From: CAYFUL01 sp964346375
Lineage (GTDB): Bacteria > Bacillota > Clostridia > Tissierellales > Peptoniphilaceae
Direction: 5' to 3'
Length of the DNA stretch: 43,219 nt
NCBI GenBank assembly: GCA_964346375.1
Contig: CAYFUL010000005.1
Location: 1-43,219, forward strand
The notes below the pieces were generated by a model. That model saw only the letters and a list, made by a program, of their open reading frames with translations, made no database searches and was not told where the DNA came from. The first letter of the stretch is position 1. Every line of letters starts with the position of its first letter. Below are positions 15,450-23,850 of this stretch, one piece after another. A program made the translations under genes and the position numbers.

Positions 15450-17670
15450 CTATATTTTCCCCCAATAATTCATTTATTTCCTCAATACTCATAAGGAGTT
15501 TTCTAGGTTTGGATCCCTCGTGAGGTCCAATTATCTTTGCCTCTTCCATTTGGTCTACAATTCTTGCAGCTCTAGAGTATCCAACTTTTAGCTTTCTCTG
15601 TAAATAGGAAATGGAAGCCTGTTCATCCATAACTACAATTTTAACTGCGTCATTAAAAAGTGGATCCATATCCTTACTGTCTATTTGGGTTTTCTTTTCT
15701 ATATCATCAAGTACATCTTCACTATATTGATTGGATTTATTTGCAACTAAAAAATCCACTACCCTTTCCACCTCGTCGTCTTTTACAAAGGCACCTTGTA
15801 CTCTCTTTGGTGCAGAGTAAAAGGATGGATAGAAAAGCATATCTCCCTTTCCTAAAAGCTTCTCTGCTCCACCTTGGTCTAGTATAGTTCTAGAGTCTAC
15901 GGAAGATGAAACGGAAAAGGCAATTCTGGATGGAATATTTGCCTTAATAATACCAGTGATAACGTCCACAGATGGCCTTTGAGTTGCAATAATAAGATGT
16001 ATTCCAGCAGCCCTTGCCATTTGAGCAAGTCTTGCAATATAGTCCTCAACATCTGCTGCGGCAACCATCATTAAATCTGCAAGCTCGTCTACAATTATGA
16101 CAATCTTAGGAAGTTTTGCCTCATCAGTACCTTCAACTTTTGCATTATAGGATTTTAAATCTCTAACTCCTAATTTTGCAAAAAGACCATACCTCTTTTC
16201 CATCTCCTCCACTGCCCAATTTAGAGCGTAGCTTGCCTTTTTCGTATTGCTAACTACGGGAATTAGAAGATGTGGTATGCCATTATATACACTTAGTTCT
16301 ACAACCTTTGGGTCAATTAGAATAAGCCTTACCTCCTCGGGAGTGTTGTTGTAAATTATTCCAAGGATTATAGAATTTATACATACACTCTTTCCAGAAC
16401 CAGTTGCCCCTGCAATTAGTAGGTGAGGCATTTTATCCACAGTTGAAATAATATTTTCTCCTGTAATGTCCTTTCCAAGGGTTAGTGGAATATCCTTGCC
16501 TATTTTTTTAAACTCTGGAGAACTTATCATCTCCCTTAGACCAATGGATTCCTTGCTCTTATTTGGAACTTCTATTCCAACGGCACTTTTACCGGGAATT
16601 GGAGCCTCAATTCTAATATCTGGACTTGCTAGGGCAAGTTTTAAATTGTCCCTTAGACTTACGATTTTATTTAACTTAATAGATGGATCAACTGTTAATT
16701 CATAAAGTGTAATAGTTGGGCCCTTATTTATTACAGAAATTGAACATGGTATATTAAAATTCTCAAGAGTCGAAACTATAATATTTCCATTTTCAATAAT
16801 CTCATCATTTCCGCTACTAGGTCCGGGAGTAATTCTATCTAGTAGTTCAACTGGTGGAAAGACATAGTGTACTTCCTCATTTGAAACTACATCCTCAATT
16901 TCTAAATCTTCATCTTCTTCCTCTACTTGGATTTTTTCTTCCTCGTGATTAAAGTCGGTATAAGCTCTAATTTCAACTTTATCTATATTTTTAACTTCAC
17001 TTTGAGGAATAATAACCTCTTCAGTTTTAGTTTCTTCAACAGGAGTTGGAGCTTCGATTTTATTTTGAGCCTTCTTCTCCTCAATTTTACTCTTTATATC
17101 TGTAAATTTAGAGTTAATATTCTCCTTGGATTCGCTGGCAATTTTTATTACTTTTCTATGGTTTAAATTAAATAGGACCATAAGGCTAATAACTATTGCA
17201 ATAAATAGTAGAATATAAGTTCCCAGTGATCCAAGAAATGTATAGGTGAAAAAACCTAAGAAGGAGCCAATTATTCCACCACTTTCTGCCGTACTTGAGT
17301 ATTCAATAGTTAGATTTATTCTGTCTATAAGGGATAGGTCTAAATTTTTAGATCTGTCTAAAAAAATAAGTACACATAAAAAAATAATGGAGATAGGTAT
17401 GGAAACTTTGTATAGGTATTTTCCCTCTCTAATATTTAAAAGTGCCCCTATTATAATTAAGAGTAGTGGTATTAAAAAATTTCCACTTCCACCTAAAATT
17501 GAATATAGTCTATTTAAAATCCTTCCAAATACTCCCATATTTGTACTGATAATACTAACAAATGAAATAATACCAATTACAATAAAAAAAAGTCCTACTA
17601 TTTCTCTATTAAATACTTGATCATCTTTAGTTTTTTTAATTCTCTTTTTATTATTATTCTTAGTTGCCAA
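15442..17670 (-). CDS. ftsK: DNA translocase FtsK/SpoIIIE
   Basis: This membrane-anchored DNA pump clears chromosomal DNA from the division septum and can activate Xer recombination. The 742 residues show about five N-terminal membrane segments (roughly 25-170), a charged linker rich in E, K and V (180-270), the motor domain with Walker A GATGSGKSVC near residue 420 and Walker B IVIIVDELADL, and a C-terminal winged-helix gamma domain. The start is TTG at 17670 with a GAGGTG site; no good ATG lies nearby. An extended -10 element sits just upstream, making this the likely first gene of the unit that runs to recA. A Xer-type recombinase is encoded at the far end of the same strand unit. No sporulation gene is present, so FtsK is the more apt name. 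Confidence 0.94.
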   Translation of the reverse strand: MATKNNNKKRIKKTKDDQVFNREIVGLFFIVIGIISFVSIISTNMGVFGRILNRLYSILGGSGNFLIPLLLIIIGALLNIREGKYLYKVSIPISIIFLCVLIFLDRSKNLDLSLIDRINLTIEYSSTAESGGIIGSFLGFFTYTFLGSLGTYILLFIAIVISLMVLFNLNHRKVIKIASESKENINSKFTDIKSKIEEKKAQNKIEAPTPVEETKTEEVIIPQSEVKNIDKVEIRAYTDFNHEEEKIQVEEEDEDLEIEDVVSNEEVHYVFPPVELLDRITPGPSSGNDEIIENGNIIVSTLENFNIPCSISVINKGPTITLYELTVDPSIKLNKIVSLRDNLKLALASPDIRIEAPIPGKSAVGIEVPNKSKESIGLREMISSPEFKKIGKDIPLTLGKDITGENIISTVDKMPHLLIAGATGSGKSVCINSIILGIIYNNTPEEVRLILIDPKVVELSVYNGIPHLLIPVVSNTKKASYALNWAVEEMEKRYGLFAKLGVRDLKSYNAKVEGTDEAKLPKIVIIVDELADLMMVAAADVEDYIARLAQMARAAGIHLIIATQRPSVDVITGIIKANIPSRIAFSVSSSVDSRTILDQGGAEKLLGKGDMLFYPSFYSAPKRVQGAFVKDDEVERVVDFLVANKSNQYSEDVLDDIEKKTQIDSKDMDPLFNDAVKIVVMDEQASISYLQRKLKVGYSRAARIVDQMEEAKIIGPHEGSKPRKLLMSIEEINELLGENIDE

Positions 17671-17687
17671 ATTTTCACCTCAGTATA

Positions 17688-17716
17688 ATTATAACATAGA
17701 GGAGTTTATTAGACTA
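17688..17716 (-). promoter_or_regulatory. Probable extended -10 promoter before ftsK
   Basis: The minus strand reads TGTTATAAT (17688-17696), a perfect -10 with the TG extension. The -35 at about 17711-17716 (TAGTCT) is poor, which extended -10 promoters can tolerate. The start point would fall almost at the ribosome binding site, giving a very short leader. It would drive the ftsK-rimO-pgsA-cinA-recA unit. Confidence 0.45.
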
Positions 17717-18148
17717 TTAAACACCTGTACTTCCAAAGCCACCAGAACTTCTATCAGTGGAATCTAAACTATCTACAACTTCAATTTCAGCCTGTTCATA
17801 CTTAATAATTACCATCTGTGCAATTCTATCTCCGTCGTTAATTACAATATCCTCTCTACCAAGATTTATAACTATTACAGAGATTTCACCTCTATAATCT
17901 GAATCAATAGTTCCAATTCCATTTGGAAGGGAAAGACCTTTTTTAAGGGCAAGTCCACTTCTCGCTCTAACCTGTGCCTCATATCCTAGTGGAAGCTGTA
18001 GAAAAATCCCAGTTGGAATTAGGGCTCTATCTAAACTCTTTAGTACAATTGGTTCGTCAATATTTGCCTTTAAATCCATTCCACTAGAACCAGCAGTTTG
18101 ATACTCTGGAATACCATGCTTACTCTTATTTACAATTTTAATTTTCAT
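17717..18148 (-). CDS. dut: dUTP diphosphatase
   Basis: Dut hydrolyses dUTP to dUMP, which keeps uracil out of DNA and supplies thymidylate synthesis. The five family motifs are visible: AGSSGMDLKA, RARSGLALKKG, GTIDSDYRGEI, GDRIAQMV, and the C-terminal RSSGGFGSTG that closes over the active site. I place the start at the ATG at 18148, with a GGGGG site five bases upstream. The upstream in-frame ATG at 18169 falls within the pnp terminator hairpin and is rejected. This gives 143 residues, normal for the trimeric family. The pnp terminator abuts the ribosome binding site, so expression probably depends on read-through from pnp. Confidence 0.95.
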   Translation of the reverse strand: MKIKIVNKSKHGIPEYQTAGSSGMDLKANIDEPIVLKSLDRALIPTGIFLQLPLGYEAQVRARSGLALKKGLSLPNGIGTIDSDYRGEISVIVINLGREDIVINDGDRIAQMVIIKYEQAEIEVVDSLDSTDRSSGGFGSTGV

Positions 18149-18159
18149 AATTCCCCCAT

Positions 18160-18187
18160 AAAAAAACATGAACCCATTGGTTCATGT
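18160..18187 (-). terminator. Intrinsic terminator after pnp, directly before the dut ribosome binding site
   Basis: A 9-bp stem (18166-18174 with 18179-18187, four-base loop) is followed on the minus strand by six T residues, then at once by the GGGGG site of dut. Confidence 0.85.
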
Positions 18188-18197
18188 AATTAGTTTA

Positions 18198-20324
18198 TTA
18201 AGATTCTGTAGTGTTTTCTTCAGTCTCTGTAGTTTCGTCAGATTCTTCCACTGGTAGAAGAGCTTTCCTTGATAGACTTATCTTGTCATTTTCGTCAATG
18301 CCAATGACTTTAACTTCTACAGTATCTCCCACTTTAACAACATCTTCCACTTTTTCAGTTCTCTTATTTTGAAGTTGTGAAATATGAAGAAGTCCTTCAA
18401 CGCCTTTTTTAAGTTCAACAAAGGCTCCAAATTTCATTATTTTCTTAACTTTACCTTCATAGATGTCTCCAACTTCTACCTCTTTTACAATAGATTCAAT
18501 AATAGCAATTGCCTGTTTAGCAGATTCACTATTGTCAGATAGTACTGAAACCTGTCCGTCGTCATCAATATCAATTTTTACACCAGTTTGGTCAATAATC
18601 TTATTAATAGTCTTGCCGCTAGCTCCAATAACCTCTCCAATTTTTTCTGGGTCAATAGTCATAGAGTAAATAATTGGGGCATACTTAGAAAGATTTTCTC
18701 TAGGGCTATCAATAGTTCCCTTTAGATGATCAAGTATAGTAAGCCTTGCAATCTTTGCCTTCTCTAAAGCCTCTTCAAGAATTTCCTTTGAAATTCCAGA
18801 AACCTTAATATCCATTTGAATAGCAGTTATACCATCTCTAGTACCTGCAACTTTAAAGTCCATATCTCCAAAGTGATCCTCTAGTCCTTGAATGTCAGTA
18901 AGGATTTTAACACGTCCTTCTCCCTCAATAAGACCCATAGCTATACCTGCAACAGGATTTGTAATAGGAACTCCTGCGTCCATTAATGCAAGTGTAGAAC
19001 CACAAACTGATGCCTGAGATGAAGAACCATTTGATGATAGAACTTCAGATACTACTCTAATTGCATATGGAAAGTCCTCTTCAGAAGGTAGTACAGGAAT
19101 AAGTGCCCTTTCAGCAAGGTTACCATGTCCAATTTCACGTCTACCAGGTCCTCTCATAGGCTTAGTATCTCCAACGGAATATGGAGGGAAATTATAGTGG
19201 TGGATATATCTCTTAGGCTTGTCATCTCCAAGTCCATCAATAACCTGAACTTCAGAAAGACCTGCAAGAGTTGCAACAGATAGAACTTGAGTTTGACCTC
19301 TAGTAAAAAGTCCAGAACCATGAGTTCTTGGAAGAAGTCTAACTTCAGAAGAAAGTGGTCTAATTTCGTCTAACTCTCTGCCATCAGGTCTAATATTGTC
19401 AACGAGAATAAGTCTTCTAACTTCATCTGCCTCAATGGTATCCATTATTTCCTTAATGTCCTTTTCAAACTCATCAAGTTCATCAACAAAGTATTCTAAA
19501 ATTTCAGTCTTAGCATTGTCAACTTTTTCAATTCTAACCATTTTATCTGGCTCTTGAATTGAATCTATAATCTTTTGAGCACCAAATTCTCTTACTCTTC
19601 TTTCAATATCTTCATTAGGTTTAAAAACCTTGTACTCTGCTTTTTCTAGCCCAACTTCTGAAACAATTTCATCAATAAATGCACAGATTTTCTTAATTTC
19701 CTCATGGGCAAATAAAATTGCTCCTAGCATAGTTTCTTCTGAAACAATATTTGCGCCAGCTTCTACCATCATTATTGCGTCCTTAGTACCTGCAACAACT
19801 AGGTTAATATCTGATTTTTCTCTTGTACTCTCATCTGGATTAATTACATACTCTCCATCAACATATCCTACAAGTACAGAGCCAGTAGGTCCGTTAAATG
19901 GTATATCTGAAATGGATAGTGCAATAGATGAACCGATCATCGCTGCAATATCAGGTTGATTATCCTGCTCAACGGAAAGAGCAGTTGCCACTATTTGAAC
20001 ATCATTTCTATATCCATCTGGAAATAGTGGTCTTAATGGTCTATCAATAAGTCTTGATGTTAAAATTGATTTTTCGCTGGGTTTTCCCTCTCTCTTAATA
20101 AAACCACCAGGCATCTTTCCAACGGCGTACATTTTTTCTTCATAGTCTACACTTAGTGGAAAGAAATCTATTCCCTCTCTTGGTTTTTTAGAGCTAACAG
20201 CTGTTACTAGAACTACAGTTTCACCATATTTTATAAGACAAGCACCATTTGCCTGTTCTGCAACTTTTCCTATGGTTACTTCTAAAGTTCTTCCGGCTAG
20301 ATCCAATTGAAAAACTTTTTCCAT
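18198..20324 (-). CDS. pnp: Polyribonucleotide nucleotidyltransferase (PNPase)
   Basis: PNPase degrades RNA from the 3' end using phosphate and releases nucleoside diphosphates. The 708 residues hold two RNase PH domains (about 1-215 and 310-545) separated by a helical domain, then a KH domain (GEVIGASGKTINKIID) and an S1 domain (GDIYEGKVKKIMKFGAFVEL). The signatures FFPLSVDYEEK, RPDGRELDEIRPL and SVCGSTLALMDAGVP are intact. The C-terminal end is a short glutamate and threonine-rich tail. The ATG has an AAGGAG site. It follows rpsO, the near-universal rpsO-pnp pair. RNase Y, encoded at 6410-7951, is its usual partner in mRNA decay in Firmicutes. Confidence 0.98.
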   Translation of the reverse strand: MEKVFQLDLAGRTLEVTIGKVAEQANGACLIKYGETVVLVTAVSSKKPREGIDFFPLSVDYEEKMYAVGKMPGGFIKREGKPSEKSILTSRLIDRPLRPLFPDGYRNDVQIVATALSVEQDNQPDIAAMIGSSIALSISDIPFNGPTGSVLVGYVDGEYVINPDESTREKSDINLVVAGTKDAIMMVEAGANIVSEETMLGAILFAHEEIKKICAFIDEIVSEVGLEKAEYKVFKPNEDIERRVREFGAQKIIDSIQEPDKMVRIEKVDNAKTEILEYFVDELDEFEKDIKEIMDTIEADEVRRLILVDNIRPDGRELDEIRPLSSEVRLLPRTHGSGLFTRGQTQVLSVATLAGLSEVQVIDGLGDDKPKRYIHHYNFPPYSVGDTKPMRGPGRREIGHGNLAERALIPVLPSEEDFPYAIRVVSEVLSSNGSSSQASVCGSTLALMDAGVPITNPVAGIAMGLIEGEGRVKILTDIQGLEDHFGDMDFKVAGTRDGITAIQMDIKVSGISKEILEEALEKAKIARLTILDHLKGTIDSPRENLSKYAPIIYSMTIDPEKIGEVIGASGKTINKIIDQTGVKIDIDDDGQVSVLSDNSESAKQAIAIIESIVKEVEVGDIYEGKVKKIMKFGAFVELKKGVEGLLHISQLQNKRTEKVEDVVKVGDTVEVKVIGIDENDKISLSRKALLPVEESDETTETEENTTES

Positions 20325-20340
20325 AATAACTCCTTTTATA

Positions 20341-20365
20341 AAATTAAAGAGCGGTTATCCCGCTC
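20341..20365 (-). terminator. Weak hairpin between rpsO and pnp
   Basis: A GC-rich 6-bp stem (20349-20354 with 20360-20365, five-base loop) starts within two bases of the rpsO stop and is followed on the minus strand by TTTAATTTT. It may be a leaky terminator or an RNA-processing site, as is known between rpsO and pnp in other bacteria. Confidence 0.55.
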
Positions 20366-20366
20366 C

Positions 20367-20633
20367 TTATCCTCTAATTTCTAATTTTTCTATTAGTGCA
20401 CGATACTTATCAATATCTTTATTTTTTAGGTATCTAAGTAGGTTTCTTCTCTTACCTACCATTTTTAAAAGACCTCTTCTTGAATGGTGGTCCTTCTTGT
20501 GCTCTTTAAGGTGTTCATTTAATTGATTGATTCTCTTTGTAAGAATAGCAATCTGAACTTCTGGACTTCCTGTATCAGTCTCATGTACCTTGTAATCATC
20601 AATTACTGCAATTTTTTCTTCTTTACTTAACAT
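20367..20633 (-). CDS. rpsO: 30S ribosomal protein S15
   Basis: S15 is a primary binder of 16S rRNA that organises the central domain of the 30S subunit. The 88-residue protein is full length, with the conserved HETDTGSPEVQIAILT stretch, LKEHKKDHHSRRGL and KRRNLLRYL. The ATG follows AGGAGGAATAAAA. It has its own promoter and a leader of about 80 bases that can fold, which would fit autogenous control by S15, known in several bacteria. pnp follows. Confidence 0.98.
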   Translation of the reverse strand: MLSKEEKIAVIDDYKVHETDTGSPEVQIAILTKRINQLNEHLKEHKKDHHSRRGLLKMVGKRRNLLRYLKNKDIDKYRALIEKLEIRG

Positions 20634-20640
20634 TTTTATT

Positions 20641-20702
20641 CCTCCTAAATTTAATTTACCTTATCCAAGTAGAACGACGAGGATCCGTTAAACATAGATA
20701 AG
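20641..20702 (-). promoter_or_regulatory. Structured rpsO leader, candidate S15 autoregulatory site
   Basis: The minus-strand leader can form a 6-bp stem between 20697-20702 and 20660-20665, enclosing a GGATCC palindrome (20681-20686) and other G/C-rich bases that stand out in this AT-rich genome. The stem ends about ten bases before the AGGAGG site. S15 leaders of different folds are known in several phyla; a match to one of them is not shown here. Confidence 0.4.
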
Positions 20703-20716
20703 CTATTTACCGTACA

Positions 20717-20745
20717 ATATTATCATAATTAGTTAAAAAAGTAAA
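20717..20745 (-). promoter_or_regulatory. rpsO promoter
   Basis: On the minus strand TTTACT (20740-20745) lies 17 bases from TAATAT (20717-20722). It sits in the only sizeable gap between ribF and rpsO, and its start point would give a leader of about 75 bases. Confidence 0.6.
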
Positions 20746-20748
20746 CAA

Positions 20749-21660
20749 TTATCTTTCTCTAACCTTGTTAGTATCTGCTTTTATCTGTTCAAATAATTCC
20801 TCTACACTGTTAAATTTTAACTCCGGTCTTAAAAAGTCTAAAAATTCTAAATAGACCTTGTAACCGTAAATCGTCTTATTAAAATCTAAAATATGAGCTT
20901 CAATACTTAGTCCCTCTCCATTTACAGAGGGGTTAGTTCCCACAGATGAAGCTGCCTTATATTTTTTTCCATCTACAATAATATTGGTATCATAGACGCC
21001 ATACTTTGGAATTATAAAATTTGAGTCCATCTTAATATTTGCAGTGGGATAGTTCATCTTACTGCCTAATTTTTTCCCATGGACTATTTCCCCTGTAATG
21101 GTAAATGGTCTAGTCATAAGTCTATTTGCCTTAGCTATTTCCCCATTTTCTATTAATTCCCTTATTAGTGAACTGGAGATCTTTATTCCATCTTCAGTTA
21201 CTGGGTCAATTACTTTAAGTTCTATATTATTTTCACCAGTTAATTTATTTAGTATATCCGTATTTCCACTTGCCTTATGTCCAAATCTATAGTCAAATCC
21301 CACAACAATTCCACGTACTTTTAAGTTTTTCTGTAAAAATTCCAGTACAAAATCATCTGGAGACAGTTTCATAAAATCACTTGTAAACTCAATTTCATAG
21401 ATAATATCTATCCCTAAATTCTCAAAAATTTTGTACTTTACCTCATTTGAGTTAATTAAACACTGTCTATTGGAATTAATAAGATTTCTTGAATGCTCTG
21501 AAAAAACCAATACAGATGATTTAACATCTAGCCTCTTAGACATTTTTATAACTTCCTCAATTAGTGCCATATGTCCAACATGAACTCCGTCAAAATTTCC
21601 AAGGGCAATTGCAATATCAGTAGTGGTAACTGTATCTAGCTGAATTTTAATTACTTCCAT
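20749..21660 (-). CDS. ribF: Bifunctional riboflavin kinase / FAD synthetase
   Basis: RibF phosphorylates riboflavin to FMN and adenylates FMN to FAD. The N-terminal FAD synthetase domain (about 1-175) has the nucleotidyltransferase motifs GNFDGVHVGH and ISSSLIRELI. The C-terminal riboflavin kinase domain (about 180-303) has GKKLGSKMNYPTANI and YGVYDTNI. The length of 303 residues is normal. The ATG lies just downstream of an AGGTGAGG site and three bases from the truB stop. truB-ribF at the end of the nusA-infB operon is standard in Firmicutes. The gene stops about four bases from the rpsO -35 with no terminator between, so transcripts may continue into rpsO-pnp. Confidence 0.97.
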   Translation of the reverse strand: MEVIKIQLDTVTTTDIAIALGNFDGVHVGHMALIEEVIKMSKRLDVKSSVLVFSEHSRNLINSNRQCLINSNEVKYKIFENLGIDIIYEIEFTSDFMKLSPDDFVLEFLQKNLKVRGIVVGFDYRFGHKASGNTDILNKLTGENNIELKVIDPVTEDGIKISSSLIRELIENGEIAKANRLMTRPFTITGEIVHGKKLGSKMNYPTANIKMDSNFIIPKYGVYDTNIIVDGKKYKAASSVGTNPSVNGEGLSIEAHILDFNKTIYGYKVYLEFLDFLRPELKFNSVEELFEQIKADTNKVRER

Positions 21661-21663
21661 TCC

Positions 21664-22542
21664 TCACCTTAACATCTTATTTATCTTCAGTTCGTAGTTA
21701 TCCCTTAATCGATACTTTCCTATACCTATAAACTCACCATTACAGTATACCATTAATTCATCATCTGTAAAATCATTAGGCTTTTCTTTAAATTTAAATG
21801 GTACTCCATTTATTATTCTTTCGTAGAAAAAATCTGGCACTACTACCTTCTTTAAATTTAGAGAGTCCTCTATGGATTTAAGTTTAGATTTTATTTCATC
21901 AAGGGAGAGATTTTTAAACTCATCAATTCCAATGGCATCTTCAATTTTAAACTCCCCTACTGAAGTTCTAGTAAGTTCAGTCATAGTTCCAAAGGTATTT
22001 AAATCCTCTCCAAGGGAATTTATTAGTGATCTTATATAGGTTCCCTTTGAGCAAAGGTATCTAATATTAAATGTTCCTTCATCGTAGTCCAATAGTTCCG
22101 ATTCAAAAACTGTAATTCTACGGGGTTTTATCTCTACTTCAATATTCTCCCTTGCATATTCATAGAGTTTTTTCCCGCCAAGTTTTATTGCAGAATAAAT
22201 AGGAGGAATTTGTTCTATACTCCCCCTATTATTTTCTAAATATTTTATAATTTCATCTCTACTTGGAATGTAATTAGATTCATTAATAACAGTGCCAGTA
22301 ATATCATAGGTATCGGTTTGTTTTCCAAACTCACCCACAGCTATATACTCTTTTACTTCCCCCTGTATATAGTCGGCAATTTTTGTAGCCTTTCCAATAC
22401 AAATGGGAAGTACTCCAGTGGCTATTGGATCGAGAGTACCTGTATGGCCTACTTTTTTTGTACCAATTTTTTTTCTAACAATATTTACAACATCATGGGA
22501 TGTCATAGACTTGTCCTTGTTAAGAATTATTACTCCTTGCAC
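21664..22542 (-). CDS. truB: tRNA pseudouridine(55) synthase TruB
   Basis: TruB makes pseudouridine 55 in the T-loop of nearly all tRNAs. The 292 residues carry the catalytic motif GTLDPIATGVLPICIG with the nucleophilic aspartate, the KRIxxY-like region ARENIEVEIKPRRI, and the RYLCSKGTYIRSL stretch. The start is GTG at 22542 inside the nrnA end (13-base overlap). The residues after it (QGVIILNKDKSMTSHD) match the usual TruB N-terminus and no ATG fits better. The nearest purine-rich site is about 14 bases upstream, so initiation probably relies on coupling to nrnA. Confidence 0.96.
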   Translation of the reverse strand: MQGVIILNKDKSMTSHDVVNIVRKKIGTKKVGHTGTLDPIATGVLPICIGKATKIADYIQGEVKEYIAVGEFGKQTDTYDITGTVINESNYIPSRDEIIKYLENNRGSIEQIPPIYSAIKLGGKKLYEYARENIEVEIKPRRITVFESELLDYDEGTFNIRYLCSKGTYIRSLINSLGEDLNTFGTMTELTRTSVGEFKIEDAIGIDEFKNLSLDEIKSKLKSIEDSLNLKKVVVPDFFYERIINGVPFKFKEKPNDFTDDELMVYCNGEFIGIGKYRLRDNYELKINKMLR

Positions 22543-23498
22543 AGCTCTTTCTTTAACTCCTCTAATACTGCTTCTTTTGCAGATTTAAGGTCCATATATA
22601 GAGTAGCTCCTGCCGCTCTAATATGTCCTCCACCATTAAATGCACCTGCAATTTTTGAGCAATCCACTGTGGATTTACTCCTTAAACTTAGTCTTACACA
22701 GTCCTCTTTCTCTTTTAGTAAAACTGAAACCTCAATAGTATCAATATCCCTTACAAACTCAACTATTCCATCAGAATCTCCATTTACAGCATCGACAGAG
22801 TTAAATAATTCCTTACTAACCTCTACAATTCCAATGGAATTATTACAGTGAAACTCCAATGTATTCATTGCACCAATAAGAAGTTTAGTCTTTATAATAG
22901 ATTTTCTCTGATAAAGGTTGATGTTAATATTTTTAAGGTCAATTCCCTTGTCAATTAAATCTGCAATGGTCCTATGGGTACTGGACTTTACTGAATCGTA
23001 TTTAAAGGAACCAGTATCTGTTGAAATAGCAGTGTATAAACAAGTTGCAACATCAGAGTCTATTGGATAGTCCATATTTTTTAAAACTTGGTATAGTACC
23101 TCTCCAGTAGCCGGCGAAGTTGCGTCGAGGATATTAATATCTCCATACCCTGCATTTGTACCATGATGGTCAATATTTACAGTAGTCTTTGCCTTTTCGT
23201 AAAGAGTTTTTACACTGCCAAGTCTATTTTCATCAGCACTGTCTAGTGAGATAAATAGATCCACATCTAAATCCTTAACCTCTTCATAGGATTTAACTTG
23301 GTCAATTTTAGGAAGGAATCTATACTCCATCCCCACTACATCATCGCAAATTACTGTAACATTTAGTTTTTTTAGTAGTAGACTATTGTAAAGACCCATA
23401 ATTGAACCGAGATTATCTCCATCGGGGTTCATATGGGAGGCTATAAAAATATTTTTAGCCCCCTCTATGGCATCTTTTAATTTACTGATTTGTTCCAT
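22530..23498 (-). CDS. nrnA: Bifunctional oligoribonuclease and PAP phosphatase NrnA (DHH family)
   Basis: NrnA removes the last short RNA fragments (nanoRNAs) and also hydrolyses pAp from sulfur metabolism. The 322 residues have the DHH-domain motifs ASHMNPDGDNLGS, SLDSAD and NIDHHGTNAGYG, and the DHHA1 C-terminal motif GGGHIRAAGA. The length is typical. The ATG follows GAGGTAAATA and overlaps the rbfA stop by 17 bases; the gene overlaps truB by 13. Its place between rbfA and truB is the normal Firmicutes order. With RNase Y and PNPase in this window it completes a path from mRNA to mononucleotides. Confidence 0.94.
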   Translation of the reverse strand: MEQISKLKDAIEGAKNIFIASHMNPDGDNLGSIMGLYNSLLLKKLNVTVICDDVVGMEYRFLPKIDQVKSYEEVKDLDVDLFISLDSADENRLGSVKTLYEKAKTTVNIDHHGTNAGYGDINILDATSPATGEVLYQVLKNMDYPIDSDVATCLYTAISTDTGSFKYDSVKSSTHRTIADLIDKGIDLKNININLYQRKSIIKTKLLIGAMNTLEFHCNNSIGIVEVSKELFNSVDAVNGDSDGIVEFVRDIDTIEVSVLLKEKEDCVRLSLRSKSTVDCSKIAGAFNGGGHIRAAGATLYMDLKSAKEAVLEELKKELCKE

Positions 23499-23849
23499 TA
23501 TTTACCTCGTCAAGAAGTCTATTAAGCTCTAAATATCTGTCAACTGAATCGTCAAGTAGTAGTATAAGCTCTGGCATTGCCCTTAGTTTTACCATTCTAC
23601 CAAGTTCTTTTTTCATAAAGCCCTTTGCACTTTCAAGACCTTCTAATGCAGATTCCTTTTCTTCATCAGTACCAAGTACAGAAATATATACCTTGGCAAA
23701 GGATAGGTCATTTGTAACTTCGACTCCAGTTACGGAAATAATATCGGGAATTCGAGGATCTTTAATTTTATTTTGAATAATTTCTGAAAGTGCCTTGCGA
23801 ACCTCTTCAGAAATTTGATGAACTCTCTTATTGTTNNNNNNNNNNTCAT
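23482..23849 (-). CDS. rbfA: 30S ribosome-binding factor RbfA (interrupted by a 10-N assembly gap)
   Basis: RbfA assists late 30S maturation and cold adaptation. The ATG at 23847-23849 has a GGGAGG site overlapping the infB end. The gap at 23836-23845 then masks residues just after the start. After the gap the protein reads NNKRVHQISEEVRKAL, with KDPRIPDIISVTGVEVTND and the C-terminal region expected of RbfA, to a TAA inside nrnA. Total length is about 120 residues, normal. One base plus ten Ns do not keep the reading frame between ATG and the first visible codon, so the gap size is a placeholder and not a real frameshift. Confidence 0.92.
23836..23845. other. Assembly gap (10 N) in rbfA
   Basis: Ten undetermined bases lie next to the rbfA start codon. 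The surrounding frames show that the true gap length must leave remainder 2 when divided by 3, so 10 is not the real size. Confidence 0.97.
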
Positions 23850-23850
23850 A

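Noticed and set aside
22318..22851. 177-codon open frame on the + strand
   Set aside because: It lies antisense across the truB and nrnA genes, has no ribosome binding site, and its product is serine and phenylalanine-rich, as expected for an antisense shadow of AT-rich coding DNA.
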